From Staphylotrichum longicolle (taxonomy: Eukaryota > Ascomycota > Sordariomycetes > Sordariales > Chaetomiaceae), in the NCBI GenBank assembly GCA_019096155.1, contig JAHCVI010000005.1, positions 1,870,468-1,934,467 on the forward strand: a DNA stretch of 64,000 nucleotides. The letters are read 5' to 3'. The notes beneath the pieces are model-generated. The model did not search any database. It worked only from the letters and a program-made list of their open reading frames with translations, and was not told where the DNA came from. The first letter of the stretch is position 1. Each line of letters begins with the position of its first letter. The position numbers and the translations under genes are program-made. Shown in pieces: positions 21,713 to 32,304 of this stretch.

Positions 21713-22031
21713 TGGGTGGATGGATAGGGAGAAAAGGGTGTGGGATGTGGGATGTGGAGGGGGTTGGGGAGTGTACACGGGGATTGTGTGTGGGGGTGAC
21801 AGTACCGGTGTTGTGAGGATGATGACATGATGGGATGATGGAATGAAATTGGGAGATACTGTTTTACGGCGTTTGGGGTGTGGGTGTGTGGTGGTTGGCT
21901 GTTTGGATTCCAATGATAGGCTTGATACCAGCGAAGTGATGTACGTTTCTCATTCCGCCAGCTATTCTAAGAGGTGTGCAATTGTTGTTTGCAGTACCCT
22001 AGTATTACAGACTATCCCGATTCCGTCTACC
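21713..22031. other. Convergent intergenic, G-rich
   Basis: Facing 3' ends of the AT-hook gene (+) and RPN6 (-). Positions 21,735-21,800 carry many G-runs on the plus strand (GGGG, GGGGG, GTGTGGG). No gene is seen. Confidence 0.5.
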
Positions 22032-23415
22032 CTACTCTAGCTGCGACGCTTGGTTGGTGTAGAGGACGTCCACCACATTGCTCAGCTTCTCGATCGTCAA
22101 CAGCGCCGCGTCGTAGGACTCGTCGCGCTGCGTCTCGTCAAAGATGATGAGGCAGCCGGCGCCTTGGTCGAGCACGCCGATGATGACCTTGTCGAGGATC
22201 ATCTGTGACAGCTTGCGCTCAACCTGCTGCGTGTCGAGCCCGACCATCTTGGCAATGTGGTCGATCTCGACCCGGCTAAACGGCTCGATGACCTTGATAA
22301 GGTTCTGCTCCAGCATGGCGTCGTACAGCCTCCGCAGGTGGTTGCGGATGAAGGCGTCGCTGCCCAGCTCGTACTTGTACGCGGCGAGCGCCCTCTCGTA
22401 CTCCTCGAGCGACCGGTTCGAGTGCGCCCGGGCGATCGCCTTCATGGCCTCGAGCGACTGGCCCGCGTATTTGAGCGCCTGCTTGGACGTCATGAGCTGG
22501 TTGACGTCGTCGGCCAAATTGAGCATAATCTTGCACAGCAGCATGTACTGCAGCGCCGCTTGTGCGCGCGCCGGCTCGTCCTGCGTGTGGTATCCGTCCA
22601 GCGCCTCGATGAAGTAGCTGAAGGCGGTTTGGAAATCCTTGTCTTCGGCGTGCAGCATGCCCGACTGCATGTCGAGATTCGCCTGCAACAGCGGCGGCGT
22701 GTAGACGGAAGCGGCCGAGGTGCGGGCGCTGGTAAGGGCTGCGCGCCCCTTGGCAATATTGCCCAAGGCATGGTAGACGCGGGACTCGAGGAGCTGCACC
22801 TCAACCAGCACCAGCTTGTCGTCCATGCGCTTGAGCTCGCGCAGCAGGCCGTTGATGAGGGTCAGCGCGTCATAGTAGGACTGCTTGGCCATGTAGAGGG
22901 TCACGAGGCGGGTCTCGAGGTTCTGTCGGAGGAAGCTCCGCCGCTCTGAGGTCGCCCATTCTATGCATGATTTTGTGACGGAGATCTGGATGTCGAGGGA
23001 GTTGGGGATGGCGTCAAAGAGGTCGAGCAGTTGGCGGACTAGGGATGGCAAGGTCAGCATCCGGGCGGCGGGAAGATGCTAAGACAGGAGAAGACATACC
23101 TAGCTTGGCTGTCTTCGCCTTCGCAAATGAAGACAGCACTGTCCTGCTCTTGGTTACCAACCCCACGAGCTCGTCTGTGTTCCTGTGCTGTGTCAGACAG
23201 GGCCCCTCGCTGGATTGCGTTCGGCGAGCTTACTTCTGGTCGCGATAGAGCTCTCCCAAGCTGATAAGGGCCACCTCGTACTCCCTGACGGCAGCATCTG
23301 AGGTCACCGACGGCGGCTTCGAGACGATTTCCTGGTAGATGGCCTCTGCCTTCTTGGGGTCCGTCTTGGCCAGCTTCTGGGCCTCGCGCACCCTCTCCGA
23401 GTCGCCCTGCGCCAT
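22032..23415 (-). CDS. RPN6: 26S proteasome lid subunit Rpn6 (PSMD11)
   Basis: Rpn6 is a lid subunit that clamps the 19S regulatory particle to the 20S core. Exons on the minus strand are 23415-23234, 23182-23100 and 23038-22032, giving 423 aa, the expected length. The N-terminus (MAQGDSERVREAQKLAKTDP) begins the alpha-solenoid of TPR-like helices. Family blocks include SVTKSCIEWATSERRSFLRQ, YYDALTLINGLLRELK and SYFIEALDGYH. The C-terminal PCI domain contains RLYDAMLEQNLIKVIEPFSR and VEIDHIAKMVGLDTQQVERK. The ending NVVDVLYTNQASQLE is typical. It is head to head with SOF1 across 520 bp. I did not find a PACE-type (Rpn4) site in the spacer by eye. Confidence 0.97.
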
Positions 23416-23935
23416 TGTTGAGAGGATTGTGGTGATGCGGATGTTGACGTGTTTGAGAAACCGGTGTAAGAGTGGACTGGATTACCGGTTGGATGGCGGG
23501 ATCGGTCACGGGTGTTGTTCGGAGATGGTCGGTTTCGGGTGGTGTTGGTGTTGGGAATGCGCCCAGAAGGTTGCAGCTCCAGATCCGCCGCCTCGCCAGA
23601 TGCCCCCGCAACCCAGCAGCTGCTAGGTTGCCGCTGCGCGACGTAATGAGCTTTGGCGGCAGCTGGCCTTGGCGCTTTTCCGCCTTGCTGTGGCAGTGTG
23701 GCTCCGTGTGGCTGGCTGCACCTGGGACAAGCAAAAGCGGTGAGAAGTTCTGCCGCGAGACCCCGCCAAAATATAGAGACGGGCCATTCGAATTGGTGTC
23801 GCCGAGAGCTTCGATCTCGAAGATCAAGACGAGAGAGAGCAACGCCACACCCGACCCCGACAGCACGAATCACACCCTCGCTGCGAAACCCAGACTTACA
23901 AGCGTATACGAAGAGAACCCGAATTAGCGAACGCT
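23416..23935. promoter_or_regulatory. Bidirectional promoter RPN6 / SOF1
   Basis: A 520-bp spacer between two divergent essential genes. An inverted repeat, CTTCGA-TC-TCGAAG, lies at 23,809-23,822, about 115 bp before the SOF1 ATG. No known factor is assigned to it. Confidence 0.5.
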
Positions 23936-25863
23936 ATGAAGGTACGACGAAGATACAAGGATGGATAGAATGGACCACAACATGTCTTCGACGACGCTGG
24001 CGGGCTCACGACTTGTCTGCATTGGTTTGTGTTTGCTAACATCTGGCTTGGCAGATCAAAGCTCTCAGCCGGAGCATCTCGGCTCAACAGGCCCCTGGCT
24101 CCGATGTCCAACGAGCGCCCCGAAATCTGGCCCCCGAAATCCATCCTTTCGAACGAGCTCGGGAATAGTACGTGGCCCGCTGGAAGGCGATAGGTAATAG
24201 TTCTGACACACGAATACAGCCAACGGGCTCTCAATGCGGTCAAACTGTGAGGACACGCGGTCACCTATTGCGAAGAGTTGGAAGTCTGACATGGACAGGG
24301 AGCGCATGTTCGCCAAGCCCTTCCTTGGGCAGCTCGGAGACGGCCATGTTCAGGGCGTGTACAGCATGTGCAAGGTTCGTCCCAGGCCCGCTTGGAAGAT
24401 ATGAATGCGGCCCTGACAATCCACAGGACAAGCACTCCCTGAACTCGGTAGCGACTGGGTCCGGCGACGGCGTGGTGAAGGTTTGGGACCTCACAGCGCG
24501 CGATGATCAGAAGTGGCGGACAGCTGCGCAGTAAGGGCCAAACCTCTAATCCAAGAAGGGTAAACTGCTGACCGACATGCAGCTCCAACATTGTCAAGGG
24601 CTTGGCTTTCACAAACGATAAGAAGCTCTTGTCTTGCGCGACGGACGGCATCAAGCTGTGGGACCCCTATAACACCCCGGCAGACACCACACCGATCGCG
24701 ACGTGGCAAGAAGGCGGGCCTTACACGTCTCTTTCCGTTCACAGGACCGGCAACGTCTTTGCCGCTTCGTCTGGCGCAGGGTGTATCCGAGTCTGGGACC
24801 TGGACCAGAGCACGGCCGCTCAGACAATACAGTGGCCGAATCACACCGACACCATTACCGACGTCTGCTTCAACCAGGTCGAGACATCGGTCATTGGGTC
24901 TGTTGCCACCGACCGTTCTCTCATCCTTTTTGACTTGCGTACAAACAGTAAGCTACCCGAAGGATTGGACCAAAGAATCGAGTTGACCCCGGAGCAGTGC
25001 CTGTCATCAAGACTGTTCTCCATTTCGCGTCCAACCGTATTGTATTCAACCCTATGGAGGCCATGAACATGGCTGTCGCGTCAGAAGGTATGTTCCTCCT
25101 GGTATTCTGTCCTTCGATGAATGATGCTAACTGAGTTTAGATCACAACATGTAATTCAACCCTCAAGATGACTTTGGCTCAGTCCTTTGCTAACCTCCCG
25201 CCAGCTACATATTTGACGCAAGGAACTTTAGCAAGGCCCAGAATATCCAGAAGGGCCATGTAGCGGCCGTGATGGACGTCGAGTTCTCTCCCACGGGCGA
25301 GGAGTTGGTCAGCGGTTCTTATGTGAGTCTAAGCCATCCGAACGAGCGCATGCATCAGCTAAACCACGTGCAGGACCGCACCATCAGGATCTGGCGCCGC
25401 GACCAAGGCCAGTCCCGCGACATCTACCACACCAAGCGTATGCAGCGAGTCTTCCGCACCATGTGGACCATGGACTCCAAGTACCTCCTCAGCGGCAGCG
25501 ACGACGTACGCGCCATCTGCTCCCTCCCCTCGCCTTTTCTCTCCTTACTAACCACCTCTGCAGGGCAACATCCGCTTGTGGCGCGCCAACGCGTCGGAGC
25601 GCAGCGGCGTCAAGTCGACCAAGCAGCGGCAGGCGCTCGAGTACAACGACGCGCTGATGGAGCGGTACTCGCACATGCCCGAGCTGCGGCGCATCCGCCG
25701 GCACAGGCACCTGCCCAAGGTGATCAAGAAGGCCGGCGAGATCAAGCGCGAGGAGCTGGCGGCCATCAAGAGGCGCGATGAAAACGAGCGGAAGCACTCG
25801 GACAAGAAGTTCCAGAAGAGGAAGGGCGAGAGGGAGAAGGCGATTTTGGTCCAGCAGAAGTAA
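23936..25863 (+). CDS. SOF1: Sof1/DCAF13 WD40 protein of the U3 snoRNP processome, 11 exons
   Basis: Sof1 is a nucleolar WD40 protein of the small-subunit processome, needed for 18S rRNA maturation. Exons are 23936-23941, 24055-24167, 24220-24246, 24299-24374, 24427-24530, 24583-24947, 24998-25087, 25141-25150, 25205-25322, 25374-25505 and 25564-25863, giving 446 aa. The N-terminus MKIKALSRS and EIHPFERAREYQRALNAVKL precede seven WD repeats (for example GSGDGVVKVWDL, YDRTIRIWRR, SGSDDGNIRLWRA). The C-terminal Sof1 domain has SGVKSTKQRQALEYNDAL, RIRRHRHLPKVIKKA and a Lys/Arg-rich tail, typical of nucleolar proteins. The frame closes only if a 6-nt first coding exon and a 10-nt internal exon are both used. 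Confidence 0.96.
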
Positions 25864-26714
25864 AAGGGGTCAACTGGGGATATGATGTGTATGAGGGGGG
25901 CCGGGCTAAGAGGGCGCGGGGTTGTTATTTTTGCATTGGGCGGCGTTCTGTGGAGGCTGGATCTGATACCATCCGTGTCTGGCGTTGTAAACATATAGAT
26001 GAAAAAACTGAGCAAGCCGTTGGTTGGGAATGTCTGTGTGATTTGCTGACTGTTTCAGTGTGTGCTTCATGCGGGGGTAGAGACGGGCCAGTGGTGATCC
26101 ATATCCATGTGTGTTTTGTTCTAGTGGCGGCCAAAAGGGGTAGAAATGTCGGTAAGGTAGGTGCGAGTAATGCCGCAGTGTATTGTTTCTCAAACTTTGA
26201 GCCTTGGTGGGAGAAGGGGTAGTCGTTTGGCAAGAGAAGTCTGTTACTCGAAAATCATGTGTCAGTCAACTTCCTCGGACTCCCTCAACTGAGTCCAGGA
26301 TGAGTTGAGCCGGAAGATCGTGTTCTCGCCGTGTTTTGTTTTGTTTTTCATGGATCATGCCTTGTGTGCCTTGCTTGATAGAAACGGGCACGCTGGCCGG
26401 CTAAACACTCAGTCTTTTTGATCGGCTGTGGTATCAAGACGATCTGAAACGGCGTTGAACAATGCTCCCACTTGGGCTGTTTGGGACATGGAATAGAAAC
26501 ACGGCAGGATGGTCTGCGTATTGAAGCTCGATAATGGTGGAAGTGATTCTTGAATTAGCAGATCTGGTATCATCCCAGGCCTCCCATCTCTCAAGTGTTC
26601 CCTCTAACGCCTCAGATCGCGGAGCACATGACAGCCAGCTTACAGTCACTTGGCTGTACAAAAAGAAGAGGCAGCTTGTCAGCGAGGTCCAAGGCATGAC
26701 CGGAGAAGAGAGAC
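25864..26714. other. Convergent intergenic region, no gene seen
   Basis: Lies between the 3' ends of SOF1 (+) and the Thr-rich secreted protein (-). Frames at 25,887-26,222 and 26,434-26,697 show no family resemblance and are treated as chance. A TGTTTTGTTTTGTTTTT run occurs near 26,333-26,350. Confidence 0.45.
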
Positions 26715-27621
26715 TTACAACAAAGAGAGGGCAGCAAGCGGGGCGTGTGCCAGAGGGGCAACCACTGTCCGGGCCTGGGATCCCACTGTCATAATCAGAG
26801 CGACGAGAGCATTCGAGGGCAGAAACTCACGGGAGATACATCCCGCCCCAACCAACTCCCGCGGGTTGCTGGGGTAGTAACCGCAGATGCCGCCCCACAC
26901 GCCGGAGTTGGTCGCCCACTGGGCGACGTTCTGGCAGCAGAAGTTCTTGGCGGTGCACTGCGGCGCGGTGGCAGGAGGCTGGGTGGGGATGACGGTGGTG
27001 ACGACGGTGGTGCGCGACTCGGTGGCCGTCTCGGTGACGGTGATGGTCCCCTCCTCGCCGGGGAGGTAGACCATGCTGCTCGCCGTGGCCGTGACGGCGG
27101 CGGCGGTCTCGGTGACGGTCAGGGCGGGAGAGGGGATCTGCACGAGGCACGAGCAGGCCGAGCTGATCTGCGAGGAGGGGAACTGGGAGAGGCCGGTCAG
27201 GGGGCCGAAGTCGAGGTCCCTCTTCCTCTTGCTGTCCATCTCGATGGTCACGGTGGAGTAGCTGGTGGTGTACTGGGTGATGACGTTGGTGACGGTCGCC
27301 GTGGCCGTCGCGGTGAAGGTCTCGCCCGGGATGGTCTGGGACACCCACTGGGTCACGGTCTCGGTGGGGGTGACGATGGCGGTGGTGGTGGGCTGGTTGT
27401 AGGCGGAGCACAGGGAACTCGCGGGCTCGGCCACCTGCGGGTTCTTCAGGAGGTTGATGATGGCGTCGGGGCGGCAGGCTGGGAGTATGGAGTCAGCTCA
27501 CTGTGTGCCTTGGGTGTTGAGAAGTGGATGGTGCTGTGCGCGTCTACTTACGTCTCCCTGTACACGCCGCCGACACGGCGACAGGCGCCAACAGCACGCT
27601 GAAAAGGGGCCGGAACTGCAT
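26715..27621 (-). CDS. Secreted Thr/Val-rich surface protein, possible GPI anchor
   Basis: Predicted cell-surface or secreted protein with no recognised domain. Exons on the minus strand are 27621-27552, 27478-26831 and 26785-26715, giving 262 aa. The signal peptide is MQFRPLFSVLLAPVAVSA. Two Thr/Val-rich segments resemble each other (TATATATVTNV and TVTETATESRTTVVTTV) and would be heavily O-glycosylated. Two Cys-containing blocks lie around them: CRPDAI with CSAY early, and CTAKNFCCQNVAQWATNSGVWGGICGYYP late. The hydrophobic C-terminus (TVVAPLAHAPLAALSLL) after a small-residue site could be a GPI signal. The last intron would be only 45 nt and stop-free; if retained, 15 residues are added before the tail. 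A dibasic KRKR site at mid-protein may be processed. Confidence 0.78.
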
Positions 27622-29524
27622 CGTGAGCTAAACAAACAAATGGCACTGAACGAACGACAAGCAGACAGAGACTGCTGCAAAAAATGAGTGACGATGGTCA
27701 ATTCTTTTTAAAGTTCAACATTGCTACACAGGATCAACCATCGAAAATAGGACACCCTCTTCCACCCACACCCTGGCTGTCTAGAATCAATAGTCTTCTC
27801 ACAGTTGCGCGTCTGAGCTGTTGTGCCCTAAAAGGAGAACAAACCACAATAGTCGGGTTTTGGTGGAGCGGTTCTAGCCTGGCGAGCCTGGCTCACCTGG
27901 CTCACCTGGTGATGTTGCAGGCAACCCGCCATTGTGGTTCATTCAATTGGGCTTCAGGGGTTCAGTGGGTCTTCAGCTTGTGGCGTCCCCGAGGAGACTA
28001 ACCAGAGCTGGGCTGGCACAGATGCACAGGCCTCGGCCAGAACAACCCCGGCCGTTCCTGGGATGGGCTTCCGTTCCTCCATGAGGCCATGACATGACTC
28101 GAAGGAGACATCTTCAGCCTGGTTGCCCTCAAGAGCGGACAACTTTGGCGCCGACTCTTGCAGCGCCCCATTCAAGCGAGGCTTTGATACAGTATTCTGC
28201 ACTGACGAACACGTTCAGCCGAGGTTGGGGATAAACCTATAAACTTTTCATGATCGACGTTTCCCGGCGTCGATGAGACACTCATCACAAGCCCCGTTCG
28301 CCCACGACCCGTTACAACAACACCGAGCCGCCTTTTCGGAGCCTTGCATGTTGCGGCACACTTTAGGCAAATATGGTCTCTTTGCACCTTCCTCTCCGTC
28401 AACCCGGATCGCAGCATGCATTCGGCGGGGGATGGTGCTGCCTAAATCTCGGTGCCGAACACTCACCTCCGTCCCTGGTGCAACAACTACTACGATGAAC
28501 GACTACCTGAAGTTACCAACGTAAACGATTGTTCAGAAGCTGTAGCTGTGGAGAGCCTCAGATCACCGCGACTTCATCTCATCTTCTCCCTGCTGCGATC
28601 CTTTCACTAGCATGAGGATCACCACTCTGACGAGTGTCAAAGCTCCTGTCGAAGCCACCATGCCCCCTCCCGCTGACGCTGCCAACGTTTTCCGCGTTTT
28701 CGTTTCTGTGGCAATCACCCGGAGCATGAACAAACTTGATGTGACTGAGCCTTCTGGTTCCTGGAACAGCCACAAGGTGCTGACCGCCAACTGCCTCAGA
28801 ATCGAGGATCTGAAACACAACGCCAACCGATAGCTCATCCAGGCGGCAAGCTTCCCGGGTCACCTAGGGACTGCGGCCCGCACGCGGCAAGCGCTCACGA
28901 GTCGGACCTGGCACCGATGAAGCAGCAGCAGCCACATCTAAACGATCTGCCATCCTCGTCCGAGCTCACCTTCTATGCGCCGCGTGCTCCGTGCACGGCA
29001 TGATCTGCTCCAGCACCCTGTACGCATGACTGCTCCCAGGACCAGCTGTCTTGTTGTCCTGTCCGGGTTGGTCGCGAGCTCTTGTAGCGCCCCTGTGTCC
29101 GCTCTGCTTCGATCTTCGGGACTGCCTCCGCCTCCCGTTTCTGTTCAAGCCACCACATCTACCGCCAGATGTGCCCCCTGATCCCTGGTCCCCCACGTCG
29201 TGAGCCTCACCTGAAGTGCCATCATTGGTCCACCGTTTGCTGGGTCCCATACTTTTGATCGTGACTTCAGATAAGCGATGCCAGAGAACGACATGGGATG
29301 CGTGACGTGCGTGATGTCGGTCCAAGATCCCCGCGAATATTGTCTCATCAGGACCGTGAGGACTGTTGGAGTGGCTGAGGATATATTTAGTCGAAATGGA
29401 CGAGCCTCTATAAACCGGTTTACATCCCCCTCTCGAGCCACGCCTCGGAGCGTATTAGAGAACATCGTCGAAGACTGTGTGTTTGGTAGACATCCACCAC
29501 AAACTCCAGCAAGCGAACAACAAG
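27622..29524. other. Divergent intergenic region of 1.9 kb, no supportable gene
   Basis: Upstream of both the secreted protein (-) and the RGS gene (+). A short direct repeat of CTGGCTCAC occurs at about 27,890-27,907. ATG-initiated frames of 73-83 codons (28,273-28,524 and 28,612-28,833) show no resemblance or splice support. No RNA gene is recognised. Confidence 0.45.
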
Positions 29525-30976
29525 ATGGCAGGCTGCGAGCCCTCCAGCAAGGCAAGGACGCAGTTTGGCGATGTGCCAGTTGAGCTCTCCTTTGAGGAGA
29601 TCATCAAAAACCAAACCGCCTCTGTCAGTCACGCCTGAGCTTTTTGGTATCTACTCAAGACTAACACTCGATAGCCTTGTTCACTCAATGACTTTATGGA
29701 CTACCTCTTTTACGTCGAACGCAGCGCCGAGAATCTCCAGTTCTTCCTCTGGTACTGGGACTACATTCAGCGCTGGAGCAACCTGCTGCCACGACAGAAG
29801 GCGCTCTCGCCGCTCTGGGACCCAGAGCAGGCCGCGGAGCCGCGGTCCCGCTTCATCAAGTACAGCCACAAGCGAGCGCGGAGCCTCAAGATGAGCAAGG
29901 TCCTCGCCATCATGGAGATGGACTCCGAGCGGGCCCTCTCCGAATCGCCATCGCCTGATCCCAGCCGCCTCCCATCCCCCCTCTCCTCGCCGACCAGCCT
30001 CTCCCGCGCGTCGACCTCCATCCTGAGCCCAGGCGATGCGCCCAAAGATTGGCAGCCTTGTACGTACACCTCCCGGCCAAATCCCACCCCTCATCTAACA
30101 AACTTTCCTTCCCATTCCCTAGTCACCATCCAACCCTTCCGCGACGAGATCCGCCGCGTGACGCGGCACTACCTCCAGCCCTCGGCGCCGCGCCAGCTGC
30201 GCCTCTCGCCGCGCGACCGCGCGTCCTGCCTGCGCGCCGGCCAGCACACGACGCACCCGTCGGCGCTGCACCCGGCCTTCCTCACCGCCGAGGCGCACCT
30301 GCGCGCCCACTCGCACGCCGCCTTCCTCCGCTGGGCCCGCCGCAACGCCAACCCGCCCCGCGTCCTGTGCCTGCGCGCGCTGGGCGCCCTGCTTGTGATT
30401 CTTGGGCTCGCCGCCGACCTCGTCTTGATCCTGTCCGGCCTGAGCGTCTACCTGCGCGCGGCGTGCGTGGCACTGTGGTGGCCGGGCCTGACGGTGCTCG
30501 TGTCCGCGTGGCAAGGGTGTGTTTTGGGGTTGCACTTTCAGGGGAGGAGGCAGGTGAGGCCTTGGGAGGGTGGTGGTGGTGGTGGCGGTGATCATCATGA
30601 TGATGATGAGGTAGCAAAAGAAGGCGGAGAAGGGTGGAGAGAGCACAAGAGGATGGACACGGCGAGCAGCGCGGGAAGCGTTGCGAGCGTTGGCAGCGGG
30701 AGGAGCAGCGTGGCGAGCAGGGTCGATCCGCTGAGAAAGCCGAGTCTGCAAGTGTTTGGGCCGAGGAACGATTATTCAGACGAGGCGTGGATGGGGGTTT
30801 ACGAGGAAAAGGGGGTGATGTGCAAGGTGTTTGATGAGACGGTCGTGGTGCAGAATAAGGGGATGGTGTTGTGGCAGGATAGGACGGTGCTGTTTGCGCT
30901 GTTGTGGGGAGGGGCGGGCGCGGCGGCGCTGACGGTTGTATCGCTTTTCGTGCCGAGTGGGAGGTTGTTTCTCTAA
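29525..30976 (+). CDS. RGS-domain protein with C-terminal membrane segments
   Basis: RGS proteins accelerate GTP hydrolysis by heterotrimeric G-protein alpha subunits. Exons are 29525-29623, 29675-30059 and 30123-30976, giving 445 aa. The RGS domain begins at VELSFEEIIKNQTAS and runs through NDFMDYLFYVERSAENLQFFLWYWDYIQRW. It is interrupted by a Ser/Pro-rich insert (ERALSESPSPDPSRL region) and resumes at TIQPFRDEIRRVTRHYL and HPSALHPAFLTAEAHLR. Three hydrophobic segments follow: LGALLVILGLAADLVLILSG, WWPGLTVLVSAWQGCVLGL, and near the C-terminus FALLWGGAGAAALTVVSLFV. Between them lies a Gly/His/Asp-rich and Ser-rich loop. The architecture resembles membrane-associated fungal RGS proteins rather than FlbA or Sst2. 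The second intron (63 nt) is stop-free and in frame, so its use should be confirmed. Confidence 0.88.
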
Positions 30977-31665
30977 GAACCCTCGGGGTAGAAGTTAGAA
31001 GGTTAGATGTGTAATGGTCGTGAAAGTCAGCTGGATGAGCTCAACGAACAAGTTGTGTGTTACTCACCATCCGCTGTTCGTGTCACAGTACATTCATGGG
31101 TATGCGTTACGTCTTTGCTCCCATCACTGCATAAAACTGCCATGCCATGATCATCAGGTTGGCGACACTTCAGCCAGAAGTCGCATGAGTATCCTGTACT
31201 CCAAAGTCTACATGCCAGCAATACACCTCCCCGCAATCCACCCTTCCTTATCTGCAGACCTGCGCCGTTCTAACCGCAGACGTCTGAGTAATTAACAATT
31301 AAACAACACATTACTCGTCCAGTGACATCTACACCTCACACCAGACCGCCTCCCCATCGGTCGCCTTTTCCGGCCGCACCCAACGGGCCCATTGTATGCA
31401 CCGCCCCGTCATTATCGACATCGCCTCGTCCAACGAGGCATCGGTGATCATCTTGCGCCGGGAATCAATCCCGACCACCGTTCTCGCGGTGATGCATCGT
31501 CCAAATGCACCCCAGACCTCGCCACACAAGGTATCTTGATCTCATATGCAAACCCCCTCTAACGCCATTGCTCGCTGTCGGTATCGACCAGACCCAAAAA
31601 CCAGAAGTCCCCCAAAAGGGGCGAGAGGGAAAAATAAAAGGCACACGACATGTGTCAGAGAGGGG
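30977..31665. other. Convergent intergenic region
   Basis: Between the 3' ends of the RGS gene (+) and the small secreted gene (-). A stop-bounded 66-codon minus frame (31,329-31,529) has no ATG start and is not supported. AATTAAACAA near 31,298 is AT-rich 3'-flank sequence. Confidence 0.45.
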
Positions 31666-32304
31666 CTATAAGAAGACGACAAAGACCAGCATCACTGACA
31701 CCAGCCCCGCGCCCATGCCGGCAATTGCACGGTTTGCCGAGGCTGGGTTCCTCGTCTCGGATGCTTTGGACGCGCTGGTTGAGGCTGAGTTGAGCTCTGT
31801 TGATTTCTCTGTGTGCTGGGACTCCGGATCCTCGGGAGCGGGTGGGTTATTGGTGTTTCTGAGTGTGACAAGAGGCTCATCTCCACGCTGGTTAGGTCTG
31901 GGCCCCTCTCTTTGCTGTACGTGGAATTTGGGTTGGGGTTTGTTTTTCTAACGGGTTTGTCAGTGGGCGCGCGTTACGTCTAACAGCGCATAAGTACTCA
32001 CAGGTAGGGGAATGCTGATTGCATCCAAGTCTATCGGGATCGTGTTGGCGCTGGCTGAGTGTATTGACGTGCCATCGCGACTGCGCTGGTTGTCGTTTGC
32101 GTCTTGCCCTTGTATTATTATACCTGTACGCTTTGATCAGCTCCAGATCGTGTCAATGGGCCTGAGCGTTGACATACCCGTCTTCCTCAGGAGGGCGTTG
32201 GGCTCTGGACTCAGAACCTTGTCCCCCACAGCGGCCTCGAGCTTGCCAAGCGCTGAGACGGCTCCGCCGCTGAGCAGCGTGGGTAAAAGCCAAGCAACCT
32301 TCAT
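31666..32304 (-). CDS. Small secreted / GPI-type protein, 3 exons, family unknown
   Basis: I built this gene by splicing because no single frame is long. Exons on the minus strand are 32304-32178 (127 nt), 32123-32002 (122 nt) and 31947-31666 (282 nt), giving 176 aa. Both introns are 54 nt: 32177-32124 (GTATGT...ACAG) and 32001-31948 (GTGAGT...TTAG, with a CTGACAA branch-like site). The protein starts with a signal peptide, MKVAWLLPTLLSGGAVSALG. A short acidic/basic region (KLEAAVGDKVLSPEPNALLR) follows, then a polar stretch rich in Asn, Gln, Pro and Ser (SASTSASKASE). It ends in a hydrophobic tail, IAGMGAGLVSVMLVFVVFL, with the stop directly after it, which fits a GPI signal or tail anchor. 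I recognise no family. The consistent phase across both introns and the two terminal signals support a real gene. Confidence 0.72.

Noticed and set aside
28273..28833. Two ATG frames of 83 and 73 codons in the divergent spacer
   Set aside because: No resemblance, no signal peptide and no splice continuation; lengths are expected by chance.
30119..30751. Minus-strand frame over the RGS gene
   Set aside because: Antisense shadow of the third RGS exon, Ala/Arg/Gln-rich; no independent support.
31329..31529. 66-codon minus frame downstream of the RGS gene
   Set aside because: Starts with TTG directly after a stop, has no acceptor to link it, and no resemblance.
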